Part shown: in pieces, positions 46,601-58,276 of the stretch | How the letters are laid out: each line of letters starts with the position of its first letter | Numbering within the stretch: the first letter of the stretch is position 1 | NCBI GenBank assembly: GCA_945859605.1 | Contig: OX243815.1 | Location: 48,580,393-48,644,392, forward strand | Reading direction: 5' to 3' | Length of the DNA: 64,000 nt | Origin: Lumbricus rubellus | Taxonomy: Eukaryota; Annelida; Clitellata; Crassiclitellata; Lumbricidae | Position numbers and translations under genes: made by a program | Notes under the pieces: generated by a model | What the model saw: the letters and a program-made list of their open reading frames with translations, nothing else | Database searches by the model: none | What the model was told of the DNA's origin: nothing

Positions 46601-46790
46601 ATATAATTATGCATGTCTTTCGTCCCATTCTTCGTCTTCCTCTTCTGCCTTAGATTCGCCGCCTTTCAATCAACGCTCAGACGTCGTTTATGATTAGCCG
46701 CCATTCAGAAACATCGTAGAGACCATAAGCAAGTCATTAAATAGCTCTGGTGTATGTCACAGTATGTGTCGATGTTGCCTTGCGTATCTC

Positions 46791-47746
46791 CAGGCCCGGA
46801 TTAACCACGGTGCTGATTGTGCTGCAGCACAGGGCCCCCAGTTTCGGTGGGGCCCCCAAATTGTAAAAGTAAAAACAAAATAAAGTGAGGATTCAGGAAA
46901 GAAACAGTACAAATTGCAATGCATTATGCATATCAAATTAGCAATCATAGCTATGACTAAATAGGCCTATATAACCAAATAATGTCAGTATAATTATGAT
47001 GACGTCACTTTGATGTATCCTCTCAAACTGTACGAGTCACTGATAACTTTTGTGGACGAAATGCGAGGGACTCTCGATTATATAGAGAAGAAGTTCCAGG
47101 GTTACGTGGATAATCACCATTCACCAATATAAGAAAACGGGAAGCCGAACCATTGGCGGTGGGCGGAGTTTATCAGGGGCCAAGAGGGAGGGGATAAGCC
47201 CCCAAGAGGGTCCAGAGTCATATTTTTTACCATTAAAATGGTATCTTTTCTTGGACTTAGCTCCCCCCCCCCGAAGGCCCAGACTCGAAAATAGGCCTAT
47301 GTGCGGAAAATGGGTTTTTTCATGAGCCGAAACTTCAATCTCATTACTAAAAAGGTCAAATTCAGGCGGAGAAAATAGTATGGTTTTTATGAGATTTTGA
47401 CCTCATGACTAAAAAAAGGTTATCAATTTTTTGTGCCGAGAATAAGAAAAATTTCGGCGCCGCTCGCTCTGGACTAAGTTTCCGCCCCAACCTAAGCCCA
47501 AGTTTTTAGCCCCCCCCCCTCCCAAGAACGGAAACCAAACTCCGCCCATGATGTGATCAGTGCGTGAGTCGTGAGCTCGCGTGACAATAATTGTCCTATC
47601 TAGGCCTACTTCTTATGTGCCGTAAAGTATAACAAATTATGTTTCGGAAAATTCGGGTTATTGTATGTCTGCCTTGCTTCTTAAAATTGCAAGGGGCCCC
47701 GTCAGTCGATCAGCACAGGGCCCCCAAAACTGTAGATCCGGGCCTG
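46791..47746. mobile_element. 956-bp hAT-like element containing a nested MITE
   Basis: The ends CAGGCCCGGAT and ATCCGGGCCTG are perfect inverted repeats, with AGCACAGGGCCCCCA near both ends. CGTATCTC flanks both sides (46783-46790, 47747-47754). A family-X MITE is inserted inside at 47158-47550; without it the host element is about 560 bp. No transposase frame. Confidence 0.85.
47158..47550. mobile_element. hAT-like MITE (family X, copy 2), nested
   Basis: It matches the reverse complement of 8716-8947 along its length (GGGCGGAGTTTATCAGGGGC, TTTCGGCGCCGCTCG, ACCAAACTCCGCCCATG) but carries about 160 bp more in the middle. It sits inside the element at 46791-47746. No exact target duplication is visible; its left end has decayed. 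Confidence 0.75.
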
Positions 47747-48049
47747 CGTATCTCTCGATGTCCTTCTGGTTATCACCGAGTATCTGTCGTTTTCATTTGT
47801 TTTGACTGAGTACTGGTGAATAATATTCGGTTGATTATTATTTCGACACTAAACTTTCTTTGGAATATTATGTAGAAATCTCGAGATTATACGACATTTT
47901 GTGGATTTATATATTTTTGTCTTTATCTATGTTGACGTCAGATTCTAATTTCTATCAGGAATCATCTGCCATTCCACTTATCTTCCATGGTTCGTGTATA
48001 AACCGTGGAAATGGAATGAGATGGAAAGTCTCAAAGGTCACTCCTCTCT

Positions 48050-48307
<258 letters not shown>

Positions 48308-48471
48308 TCGATCAGCATCTGCTGGAAAGTATGTTGTTCTGAGTAGATGGATTTTTTTTATTTGACCCACAATTCATTAAAATAGTTGACGGTTCTCCAT
48401 CTGCGTGGAGCTCAATCTCTCTCTCGTCATGACTTGCAACTCTCTCGTCGAATGCATTCAAGAGAAACTGC

Positions 48472-49031
<560 letters not shown>

Positions 49032-49200
49032 AGCTTATAATTATATAGTTCGGTGTATATGAAGTGTGTCTATACAGGTGGAGAGATCAATGCAACCGGA
49101 TAAGATATTTTGATTTATACAATGCACGGCATACACGAAGCTCAAATGAAAATATTATCACAAGCGTATACGCACACGAAAACACAAGAGCATAATCAGA

Positions 49201-49358
49201 GCAGTCAGACAGATAGGCAGACACAGAGATAGACAGACAGACAGACACGCAGATAGACAGATAGGCAGACGTACAGGTAGATAGACAGACAGATAGGCAA
49301 ACATACAGATAGATAGATAGACAGATAGACAGACAGACAGTCAGATAGGAAGACACAC

Positions 49359-49391
<33 letters not shown>

Positions 49392-49435
49392 CGCAGATAG
49401 ACAGACAGACACACAGGCAGATAGACAGACAAAGA
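49201..49435. repeat. GACA/GATA microsatellite
   Basis: Irregular mix of AGAC, AGAT and AGGC tetramers. Confidence 0.9.
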
Positions 49436-49555
49436 TGTCCGACCTATAGTGACCATGAGTTGAGTTGGTTGATGACTCATGAGAAAAGAATATTCCCTGC
49501 GGCTGTTTTGACTTCAAACAAATCAAGAACAGATGTTTAAAAGTAGAGATAACGA

Positions 49556-49686
49556 TGAGGATGATGAGGAAGAGGATGAAGATGAGGAGCAGGAGGATGA
49601 GGAGGATGAAGAGGATGAGGATGAGGAGCAGGAGGATGAGGAGGATGAAGAGGATGAGGAGGATGAAGAGGATGAGGAGGATGAGG
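49556..49686. repeat. GGATGA array, left part
   Basis: About 130 bp of GGATGA/GGAAGA units, interrupted by the element at 49687-50800 and continuing at 50801-50835. Confidence 0.9.
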
Positions 49687-50800
49687 GCAAGGGCGTAACT
49701 TTCCTCTGAAAAGTGGTGGTGACTATTCATCTGCTCACAACTTCTCACTTCAATTTTCTCCTTCAGCTTCCTCTACCCCTTCCCCAGATACGATTTATTA
49801 TAAACTATGGTGATAACTCTCCCTCCCTTCCTTATCCATTCTTACTCTTTACCACGTTTTTCCTGCAAAATCGAATGTAATATCGGATCCTATAAGAAGA
49901 ATTGATCGATCTGTCGCCCTCTCTAAAAGCGTTCTTTCCCATCTAAGCGTATAATATGTACGAATATATTTTATGTCACAGCTCTCTTAATAATATTTGC
50001 CCCGATCTCAAATCTGACCAACCATGCAGTCTTAATAGCATGATAAATTAGGCTATTGTACGTCAAATTCCTCCTAAAACCGCCCATGCTCAGAGCCTCA
50101 GGCTTCGTGAAAAGTTTGCTGTCAGCCACCAACTTTAGGAAAGGGCCTATGTTGAGGTCTTCAGTTGAATCATACCAAATGAGTGTAAGGATCCTAGTAT
50201 CCATCATCCAAGAGATCCTTCCCTAAAGCCTGAGCCAACTTTTGCCGAGTTACGGTACGAAGGTTCCATCAAATACAATTTTGATAGTAGACTAATAATG
50301 ATCCCCAAAGATAAATTATTGTGTGCGCATGTGCAAGCATGCCACAGCCTCGGAGTAAAAACTTTTGTGGAAGGGAATTGCTTTACGCTCGAGATCCCTT
50401 TCCCCCAAGTTCAAAGTGCAAAATAATGGAATTCCTTCCCTCCTAAGCATTTACGGCCATGAGTCAGGTACATGACATTATGCTATAATACTCTGGACAG
50501 AGAACCTCTATCAGCATTGGCGCCATCGCGACGTTAGGCTAGTCATGAATAACCTATAGGCCTACATGTAGGCTATTAGTATTCGTGACTAACATTGCAA
50601 CGGCATATTATATGTTAGACAGTCAAATCTTTTCATGTTTAAAAATATTTTTAAAATATTATAATTATGTTAGACAGTCAAATCTTTTCATGTTTGAAAA
50701 ATATTTCTTTGCCGGACCAAAAAGTGGTGGTGACTGTCACGACCACTTTTAAAAGTGGTGGTGACTGGACACCACCATCACAATAGAAAGTTACGCCTAT
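49687..50800. mobile_element. 1.1-kb hAT-like element inserted in a microsatellite
   Basis: GGATGAGG lies at 49679-49686 and again at 50801-50808. The ends share GGCGTAACTTTC and GAAAGTTACGCC in inverse; AAAAGTGGTGGTGACT also occurs near both ends in the same direction. No transposase was found. Because the target is itself a GGATGA array, the duplication alone would be weak; the inverted ends carry the call. Confidence 0.65.
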
Positions 50801-50835
50801 GGATGAGGGGGAAGAGGAGGATGAGGAGGATGGTG
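50801..50835. repeat. GGATGA array, right part
   Basis: GGATGAGG and further GAGGAGGAT units follow the element directly and match the array on its left side. Confidence 0.75.
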
Positions 50836-50929
50836 CAGTCATTGCTTCATTCCTCAATTCATATCACGTCACACAAGAATTCCATTTCATATAGCATTTC
50901 GGTTTCAGCAACGAAACCAACACTCCGAC

Positions 50930-51040
50930 CAACCCACTGACCCACCGACCAACCCACCGACCAACCCACTGACCCACTGACCCACCCACTGACCCACCGA
51001 CCAACCCACTGACCCACCGACCAACTCACTCACTCTCCCA
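50930..51040. repeat. CCCACCGACCAA-type tandem repeat
   Basis: Units of ACCCACTG and ACCCACCGACCA alternate over about 110 bp. Confidence 0.85.
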
Positions 51041-51282
51041 CCGACGCGTTTAAGTCTTATTATGTAACAATTATAGGCAAACAGCTTGCATTTATTCGTC
51101 TCGATTTGTTGGTAATTGACTTTAAGAGCGCTTGTAGCCTTTGAATGTTTCTGAAATTTAGAACCTGGACGTTTTAAGTAAGCTTACTTTTAACAGTGTT
51201 TTTGGGACGGGCGGTAATCTGTCATCGCGACAAGAATGTGATCTGCCAATATACTTCGCAAAGCTAAACAAGCCACCAACCG

Positions 51283-51287
<5 letters not shown>

Positions 51288-51363
<76 letters not shown>

Positions 51364-51370
51364 ATATATT
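51288..51370. repeat. TA microsatellite
   Basis: About 40 TA units with one TTT interruption. Confidence 0.95.
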
Positions 51371-51712
51371 TGTGTGTATATATAATTATATAATGTTTAT
51401 ATAAGGATGGTCAGTATATGAAGGAGTGAGTGGCATTACGCTTTTACGACTGGACTCTTTTAATAGATAGACTGCATGCAATGCAGCGCATGGTGTCGTA
51501 GTAAGATCTAGTGTTAACTGCATGGAGAGAAGAAGAAAAGAGGAGGAAGGCCTGCTGCTGCAGCTGAGCCTCTATTGTTTAGACGGTGACTCTTTGTGAC
51601 CTTCGTTTATACCAACGAGAAGAATGGAGCATTGTCTCCATGGAGTCTGATTTCCAGATGGAAAAAGGATGCATGGCGACGAAACGAGGCTGAGCTTCCA
51701 GGTAACATGAGA

Positions 51713-51936
51713 CTGGAGGAGGAGGAGAAGGACGAGGAGGAGGAGGAGGAAGAAGAAGAGGAGGAGGAGGAGGAGAAGGAGGAGGAGGAGGAGGAAGAAG
51801 AGGAGGAGAAGGAGGAGGAGGAGGAGGAAGAAGAGGAGGAGGAGGAGGAGAAGGAGGAGGAGGAGGAAGAAGAAGAGGAGGAGGAGGAGGAGGAGAAGGA
51901 GGAGGAGGAGGAGGAAGAAGAGGAGGAGAAGGAGGA
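51713..51936. repeat. GGA/GAA purine microsatellite
   Basis: About 220 bp of GGA with GAA and AGG variants. Confidence 0.95.
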
Positions 51937-51994
51937 ATGAGATCCGATCTCCTATTATAGATAGTCTAGAATCTAGATGGTTGCTAATAATTCT

Positions 51995-52080
51995 GTCCGT
52001 CCAAGATAATCCCATTGTTACCCGCGTGGCGCGCATAATCGCGATGCACGCGGGTAACAATGGGATTATCTTGGACGGAC
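51995..52080. repeat. Perfect inverted repeat, 34-bp arms, 18-bp loop
   Basis: GTCCGTCCAAGATAATCCCA and following bases to 52028 are matched base for base in inverse at 52047-52080. The arms extend a few bases further out with one mismatch. Confidence 0.9.
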
Positions 52081-52504
52081 GGAATGCAGAAATGAGAGAA
52101 ACAACAGATCTCTATTTACATATTACAATAGGCCTATGCACCCATTGTCATTTGCTGGTATAGCCACGAACACACGCACAGATGCATGGACACAGTCACA
52201 CATATACAAGGACACAGATGCATGCATACACCATCGCATAGACCTGCAGTATTTGTCAATAACAGCCTGGTTTCAGCTTGCCGTTGGTTGATGCGCTGTG
52301 CGTGTTTGTCAGCGGCGCAATAGAAGTTACTAATTACACGCAAAACTTGTAGTTTAGTTACTTTTCATTAGGTCATCTTTCTCTTGACCCATCGACGTAC
52401 ACTGAGTCGATGGTTTGAGCAGATATAAGCACAAACTATTTTTACAGCTGAGTCGAATTTAACTGTACTTTGACAGCCATCAAAGGCGACCCATCATATT
52501 AACT

Positions 52505-52661
52505 AAGTAAGTAGGTAGGTAGGTAGGTAGGTAGGTAGGTAGGTAGGTAGGTAGGTAGGTAGGTAGGTAGGTAGGTAGGTAGGTAGGTAGGTAGGTAGGT
52601 AGGTAGGTAGGTAGGTAGGTAGGTAGGTAGGTAGGTAGGTAGGTAGGTAGGTAGGTAGGTA
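52505..52661. repeat. TAGG microsatellite
   Basis: About 39 uninterrupted TAGG units, a second large array of the motif also found at 18436-18584. Confidence 0.95.
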
Positions 52662-52772
52662 TATTCTTTAATGCACCAGCTGCAAAAATTCTAGTGCTCA
52701 TTTGTCCATCGCCATCTACCGAATGGAAGGTTGGGTGGACATTTGGGTGAGTTTGTGAGTATTCTTCATATA

Positions 52773-52809
<37 letters not shown>

Positions 52810-53569
52810 GAAGAATATACATATATGGGACATAAGAAAAGCCCTGGACAAACAGAGCTGCTGCTGTCATCGGTGCAATACTTGAGAGCGTTTGACAGAT
52901 GGCGTATCAAGTGACGAACAGGGTGACGTATCAAGTGACGAACAGAGTGACGTATTAAGTGACGCACAAGTGACGTATTAAGTGACGTTCGTCTGCAGAC
53001 GATAAAATGTGACGGTGGACGCCATTATTAATCGGTCGATAATTTGTCGGCTGCTCTTGACTTCGACCTTCGTGAACCCAACGCAGCAGCATTGCTGTAT
53101 TATAACTCAATATTAATAAGAGATAAACAAAAGAAAAGTCAATAAGTCTTAATTATAATAAGAAACGTTTCGATGATAATTTTCGTCTTCACGCTAAGTC
53201 ATCCGTTTGAAAAGCGATCGTCGATGCCATTGTTCTTTCTGTCAATTGTTTCGAAATGATCCGCCGTTTGTTGACTGACCTGTCATCGTTGTCCAAGTGG
53301 GTCATCAGGTATACAGGGCCATATACACCATACGCTAGTATACAAGAACCCCCCTCTCTCCGTTCTCTTCGTCACGGACGCTTAAACAGGGGTCAATCGA
53401 CTTCTAAAGCTAATAATTATATAGGACTATAATAATTATACTCTCGTCTGTTTAGATGGTCTTGCCATCGGCGACAAACAACGAACCTGGATGGCAATTA
53501 GTCTTACACGCTGCATGGCAATGTCCCGTCTCCTGGCTATTGAAGTGCTTCAGTCAACTTTGTGACCCG

Positions 53570-53640
53570 TCTGGTGGTGCCAGGCCCAAGCGTGAATAGA
53601 GGAGGAGGGCGACCTCGACGACCCTTGGCAGTCATGAGAT
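53570..53640 (+). repeat. Dispersed repeat fragment (copy 1 of pair)
   Basis: TGCCAGGCCCAAGC followed by AGGAGGAGGGCGAC is shared with 57405-57445. It may be the end of a retroelement, but the family is not recognised. Confidence 0.4.
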
Positions 53641-54090
53641 GTTGTTCTATTAATATCTCGTTCAGCTGTTATTATGCCTTCAGCAATCTCGTGTGTTATA
53701 AGAAGTTCTAAGAACTTATTATAATTATATATGATTTAAAAAACTTGACCAGCTGTTTTCAGTAAACGTTTTTTGAGTCGGTGAGATGTGATTTACAAAC
53801 GGAACAGCAGCTGTTTGTCAGCTGTGAAGCTGTGAAGCTGACTGTTGTGTTTGACGATAGACGAGAGCAGCAGCAGTGGAGATTGGATGCAATGTGTGAA
53901 GACTACTGTAACAGTGTTATAACGACTGTTATAATGGCAGGTTGTGTTCGCTGAAAGACGTTGGAAAGAACCTGTCATTATAGGCTATGCCGCTATGGTG
54001 AAAAACACAATCTGTTTATTATATAATTATGTATGAAGTTTTCTTAATCCATTTTATGAAGTGAGAGACAGACAGACACTGTCAGACAGA

Positions 54091-54215
54091 CAGGGCTTAA
54101 AGTGTGGCAGGACGGTCATGGACGGCGTCCTGGCACTTATTTTCAAATCTCTATGCCGTCCTGCCACTTATTTGGCCAGCACACCAGGCACTTCTTTTTT
54201 CCACTTTTAGCACTG
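54091..54215. mobile_element. 125-bp hAT-like MITE in a CAGA tract
   Basis: The ends CAGGGCTTAAAGTG and CACTTTTAGCACTG form an imperfect inverted repeat. CAGACAGA stands on both sides (54083-54090, 54216-54223); as the target is itself CAGA-rich, the duplication is suggestive rather than proof. Confidence 0.6.
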
Positions 54216-54756
54216 CAGACAGACAGAAAAAGACCACATGTGGAATCTTTAGGGTCGTTGCTGAAATTAATTTTTATGAATGCTATTATTAGGCTCTGTT
54301 ATGCTATTTTGTCGCCTGAAGCAGAATGAATTGGGCTCTTATAAACTATCAGATAGTTGCTTTTGTTATGGTAGTGTTATTATTATTATTTTTAAAATTA
54401 TTATTATTATTTACCCAATGTATCTCAGATCTCTCGGGATTTCAAAAAATTATCCGGAGACTTTAAAAAATTGTATTCTGGAACGGCTATTATTATTATA
54501 AACCATCATTTATTTCCGTTTCAAACTGTGCAACACCAATTGACTGTGCGTATTAGTATTATTTAAAAAAATTATCATTGTTATTTTATAATGTTATTGT
54601 TATTATTATCTTCTTAGGTGTGTAAGTATTAAAGAACACAGGAGAAGAAATTGTCTTTCAATTAATTTATGTCTGTATAGTATACATGTAGCTTCGTTCG
54701 CTTTCTTGTGTAATGCGCAAGGCATGTACGATTGCACACGAAAACCGCGCACCAAT

Positions 54757-54856
54757 CAGGCAAGGTTCCGCCCAGACAGACAGACAGACAGACAGACAGA
54801 AGAAGAAATTGTTCTGTCTGTCTGTCTGTCTGTCTGTCTGGGCGGAACCTTGCCTG
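54757..54856. repeat. 100-bp palindrome with CAGA/CTGT arms
   Basis: CAGGCAAGGTTCCGCC, then CAGA units, a short GAAGAAATTG centre, CTGT units and the exact inverse of the start. Confidence 0.92.
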
Positions 54857-55195
<339 letters not shown>

Positions 55196-55611
55196 TTTGT
55201 TTCTATCACTTTGTTCTCTACAGCGGTGCTTGTAGTTGTCATGTATGTAGTCAGAGTGTGCACATAGCTTGAGGGCATGAATGCAGAGTTGTTTAGCATA
55301 CATGTATTTGGCAGAGGTTATAATCGTCATCGTTCTCTGTTGAATGAATCTCTGTGTGTTTTCGTCGTTAATTATTTCTCGTCGTCGTTGTCGAAACAGT
55401 TGACTGAATATACTAACCTGCTTGTTTCTAAGGTTGGAGCTTTGCTTACTTGCTTACTGGACATACTATAGTATAGGTGTTTCCCATGGAATTTCACCAA
55501 ATTAAACTCTCTTTGTTATAGTACATGCATCTGATAGAGAGCATATCTCATAGCTAATGCTAGTATGCATGTCTTTTTTCGTGGACCGATAGAGAGCTGA
55601 TTATACACGAC

Positions 55612-55765
55612 AGAGACAGACACAGAGAGAGAGACAGAGAGAAAGAGAAAGAACGAGAGAACGAGATAGAAAAAAGAGATACATGTACAGAGACAGACAG
55701 AGAGAGACAGACAAACAGAGAGAAAGTCAGACAGAGAGAGATACAGGCAGACATGCAGACAGACA
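55612..55765. repeat. AGAC/AGAG microsatellite
   Basis: Mixed AGAC and AGAG tetramers over about 150 bp. Confidence 0.9.
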
Positions 55766-56073
55766 GACAAAGACGGAGCCTAGGATGAGTCAGTTGATGT
55801 ATAGCCCTCCTCCTTTCTCTCTCGTTCTACTTAATCAAGATCTGTTGCTGATCGTTTTCTGAGAATAATTTTGATTAGAATCGAGACATCTCTCATTCTG
55901 CATGTGATCTTTTTCATTCGAAGTTGTCATAAATTGAGTTGTTTCGTTGAAAATGGTTTTTGTTTGAGTTATGTTTTGCACCTTCTCCTCCTTTAATGCA
56001 TTCCTTCTTTCTCACTTTTCTTATTTCTACGATTAATATTATTGTAGAAATTCCTGCAAAGCTGCATGCGCTG

Positions 56074-56074
<1 letters not shown>

Positions 56075-56122
<48 letters not shown>

Positions 56123-56161
56123 GGTGGTGGTGGTGGTGGTGGTGGTGGTGGTGGTGGTGGA
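56075..56161. repeat. TTG then GTG microsatellite
   Basis: About 11 GTT units followed by about 18 GGT units. Confidence 0.95.
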
Positions 56162-56448
56162 AATAGATATCTTGCATTTTAATCGATCATGACCAGCAGA
56201 TATATTTCTTCTTTGATAAGCAGAGCAGTCATTGCTCTGCATTGGAATTGCTTTAAACATTATACGTAGGCAAACACGAACGTGGACAGACAGACAGACA
56301 GACACATACATACAGACAAAGAGTCAGAAACAGACAAACAGACAGACACAGACAGATGCATTTAGTGTTGTCAGTCAGTGGGCTATGTTCTGAACTTGCA
56401 AGGCAAAGATTCGCATTGGTGCATCATTTATGTAGCTCCTGCATCCGC

Positions 56449-56478
56449 TTCGACGTCGTCGTCGTCGTCGTCGTCATT

Positions 56479-56513
<35 letters not shown>

Positions 56514-56516
56514 GAT
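56449..56516. repeat. GTC microsatellite
   Basis: About 20 GTC units with one ATT interruption. Confidence 0.95.
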
Positions 56517-57216
56517 AATTGGAAGTAATTTGATTTTCTGTATCTGAGCGATGAGTCATGACAGCATCGGATTTTGTTCTCACTCTGTCTGTCTTGTTAC
56601 GTGCTGAAGTCAGGAACAATCTTCTGTCTCGATATGTCTGTCTCTGTCTGTCTATAAAACTGTCTGTCTTTCTATCTATCTGTCTGTCTGTCTTCGTCTG
56701 TTTGTTATTTGGGAGATCATTTAAATTAATGCAGTGGGTTTCATGCATTATAATTATAGGTCACAATCGCGTTGCACGAAATTTAATGACTCTTCTAAGT
56801 AAGTAAGTGCGTGCTGATTAGTTTGCGTTGAATGGAAATAGGAATTAACGAATAACGAATGTCTATAATAATAGGCTAGTATACAATAGTAAAACTCCTA
56901 AGTATAATACTACCTCAGGTGAGTCTCTCGTGAAGCAGTGCTTATAATAAACCACAATTACAGTTTACATCTAGTCGCCGATTGTCTGGAAGTTGTTTGG
57001 CCTCATTGCCCCCCCCCCCCACATACACACTCCACGGATTCCCCCGTGCCCCACAGACTCTACCCACCTCCCCAGCACAGTGGCTCTAGCGCCGTTTGGT
57101 TAATTCTGGCAGAGACCCCCTCGTCTACCTGCAACAGCTGTGGTTTCGATGGTTCCATAAATCTACTCGAAAGCCTCAACAACCCAACGAGTATTTCATG
57201 CTGTTCAGCAGTAGCA

Positions 57217-57217
57217 T

Positions 57218-57261
<44 letters not shown>
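57217..57261. repeat. GCA microsatellite
   Basis: About 15 perfect GCA units. Confidence 0.95.
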
Positions 57262-57263
<2 letters not shown>

Positions 57264-57394
57264 TGCCTGATGCCAAGAAGGCTGCATGCACTTATTGCAT
57301 CTCACGTACACCCTGCATCCCATTGAAGCGAGACGAACTTACATGTTTGTAAGTAAGTAAGTCAACCTGCTAATAGTTGCTTCGCTACTGGTTG

Positions 57395-57450
57395 TTCTCC
57401 GCTAGTGCCAGGCCCAAGCCTGGATAAAGGAGGAGGGCGACACAAAGCAT
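57395..57450 (+). repeat. Dispersed repeat fragment (copy 2 of pair)
   Basis: TGCCAGGCCCAAGCCTGGAT and AGGAGGAGGGCGAC match the copy at 53570-53640. Confidence 0.4.
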
Positions 57451-58198
57451 CTTTGATATGGCAGTATTGTTAAACATGTAACAAGAGATAATTATAAATT
57501 TATAGGCATAATAGAGGCTTCGGAGTGTCTGTTAAATGGGTTTGCGTGAGTTAGTTTAAATTGCTTGTAATGTAATACGTTGTTAATGTGTAATTAATTC
57601 AATTCTACAGAAGTTCTTTGTTTCTGTTTAACTCTAAGCGTCTGCGTCATTAGAAAGTAAATGAATGTCTGCTGAATTCTATTTTATATGATCACTTTTC
57701 AACATGATCAGTGTTACGGCGATAATATGTTGCGTTAGTTTTCCATGCAGTCACTTAGATCTATATGTTAAAGCCTGAGTATAGACTCGCGTCGCTAAAG
57801 TCTTGATGGATTTGAAGATTATTGTTGTTGTAGTGGATGGTTCAGCAAGAAACTTCTTTTCTAATATATTGAAAAGAACTTAAAGAACGATTTGTTAATT
57901 GGTGGCTATAGATTGGAGTGATATCCGTGAAAACACAACTATCCAGTTGGAAAGTTATTTCATACTTTCATCTGTTGTATCCTTCTTTTATGTATTGATT
58001 GTCTAATGCCTATTACATGCATGTATGCCGTTATGATTTCATTCAAATGTGTTATTATTATTTCATACAGTATTACGCGTGTGCCCGTGACAGAGGAGGC
58101 TATGCTTACTTGCTTACTTTTTGATTATGTCACACGCTGAATCGAACTGTCGCTTGTGACAGTGGATTTCGGTCAGTGTCACCGATAGGAGATTGTTG

Positions 58199-58276
58199 CG
58201 ACACCAAGGAAGGCTGGAGAGAGTGGAAAGGGTGGAGAGAGGGGAAAGGGTGGAGAGAGTGGAAAGGGTGGAAAGG
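58199..58276. repeat. GGTGGAGAGAGTGGAAAG minisatellite
   Basis: About four purine-rich units of 18-22 bp. Confidence 0.7.

Noticed and set aside
57060..57323. 87-codon minus-strand frame with poly-Ala from GCA repeat and a GTAGAC donor-like site
   Set aside because: Apart from the repeat the product is not recognised and no partner exon was found.
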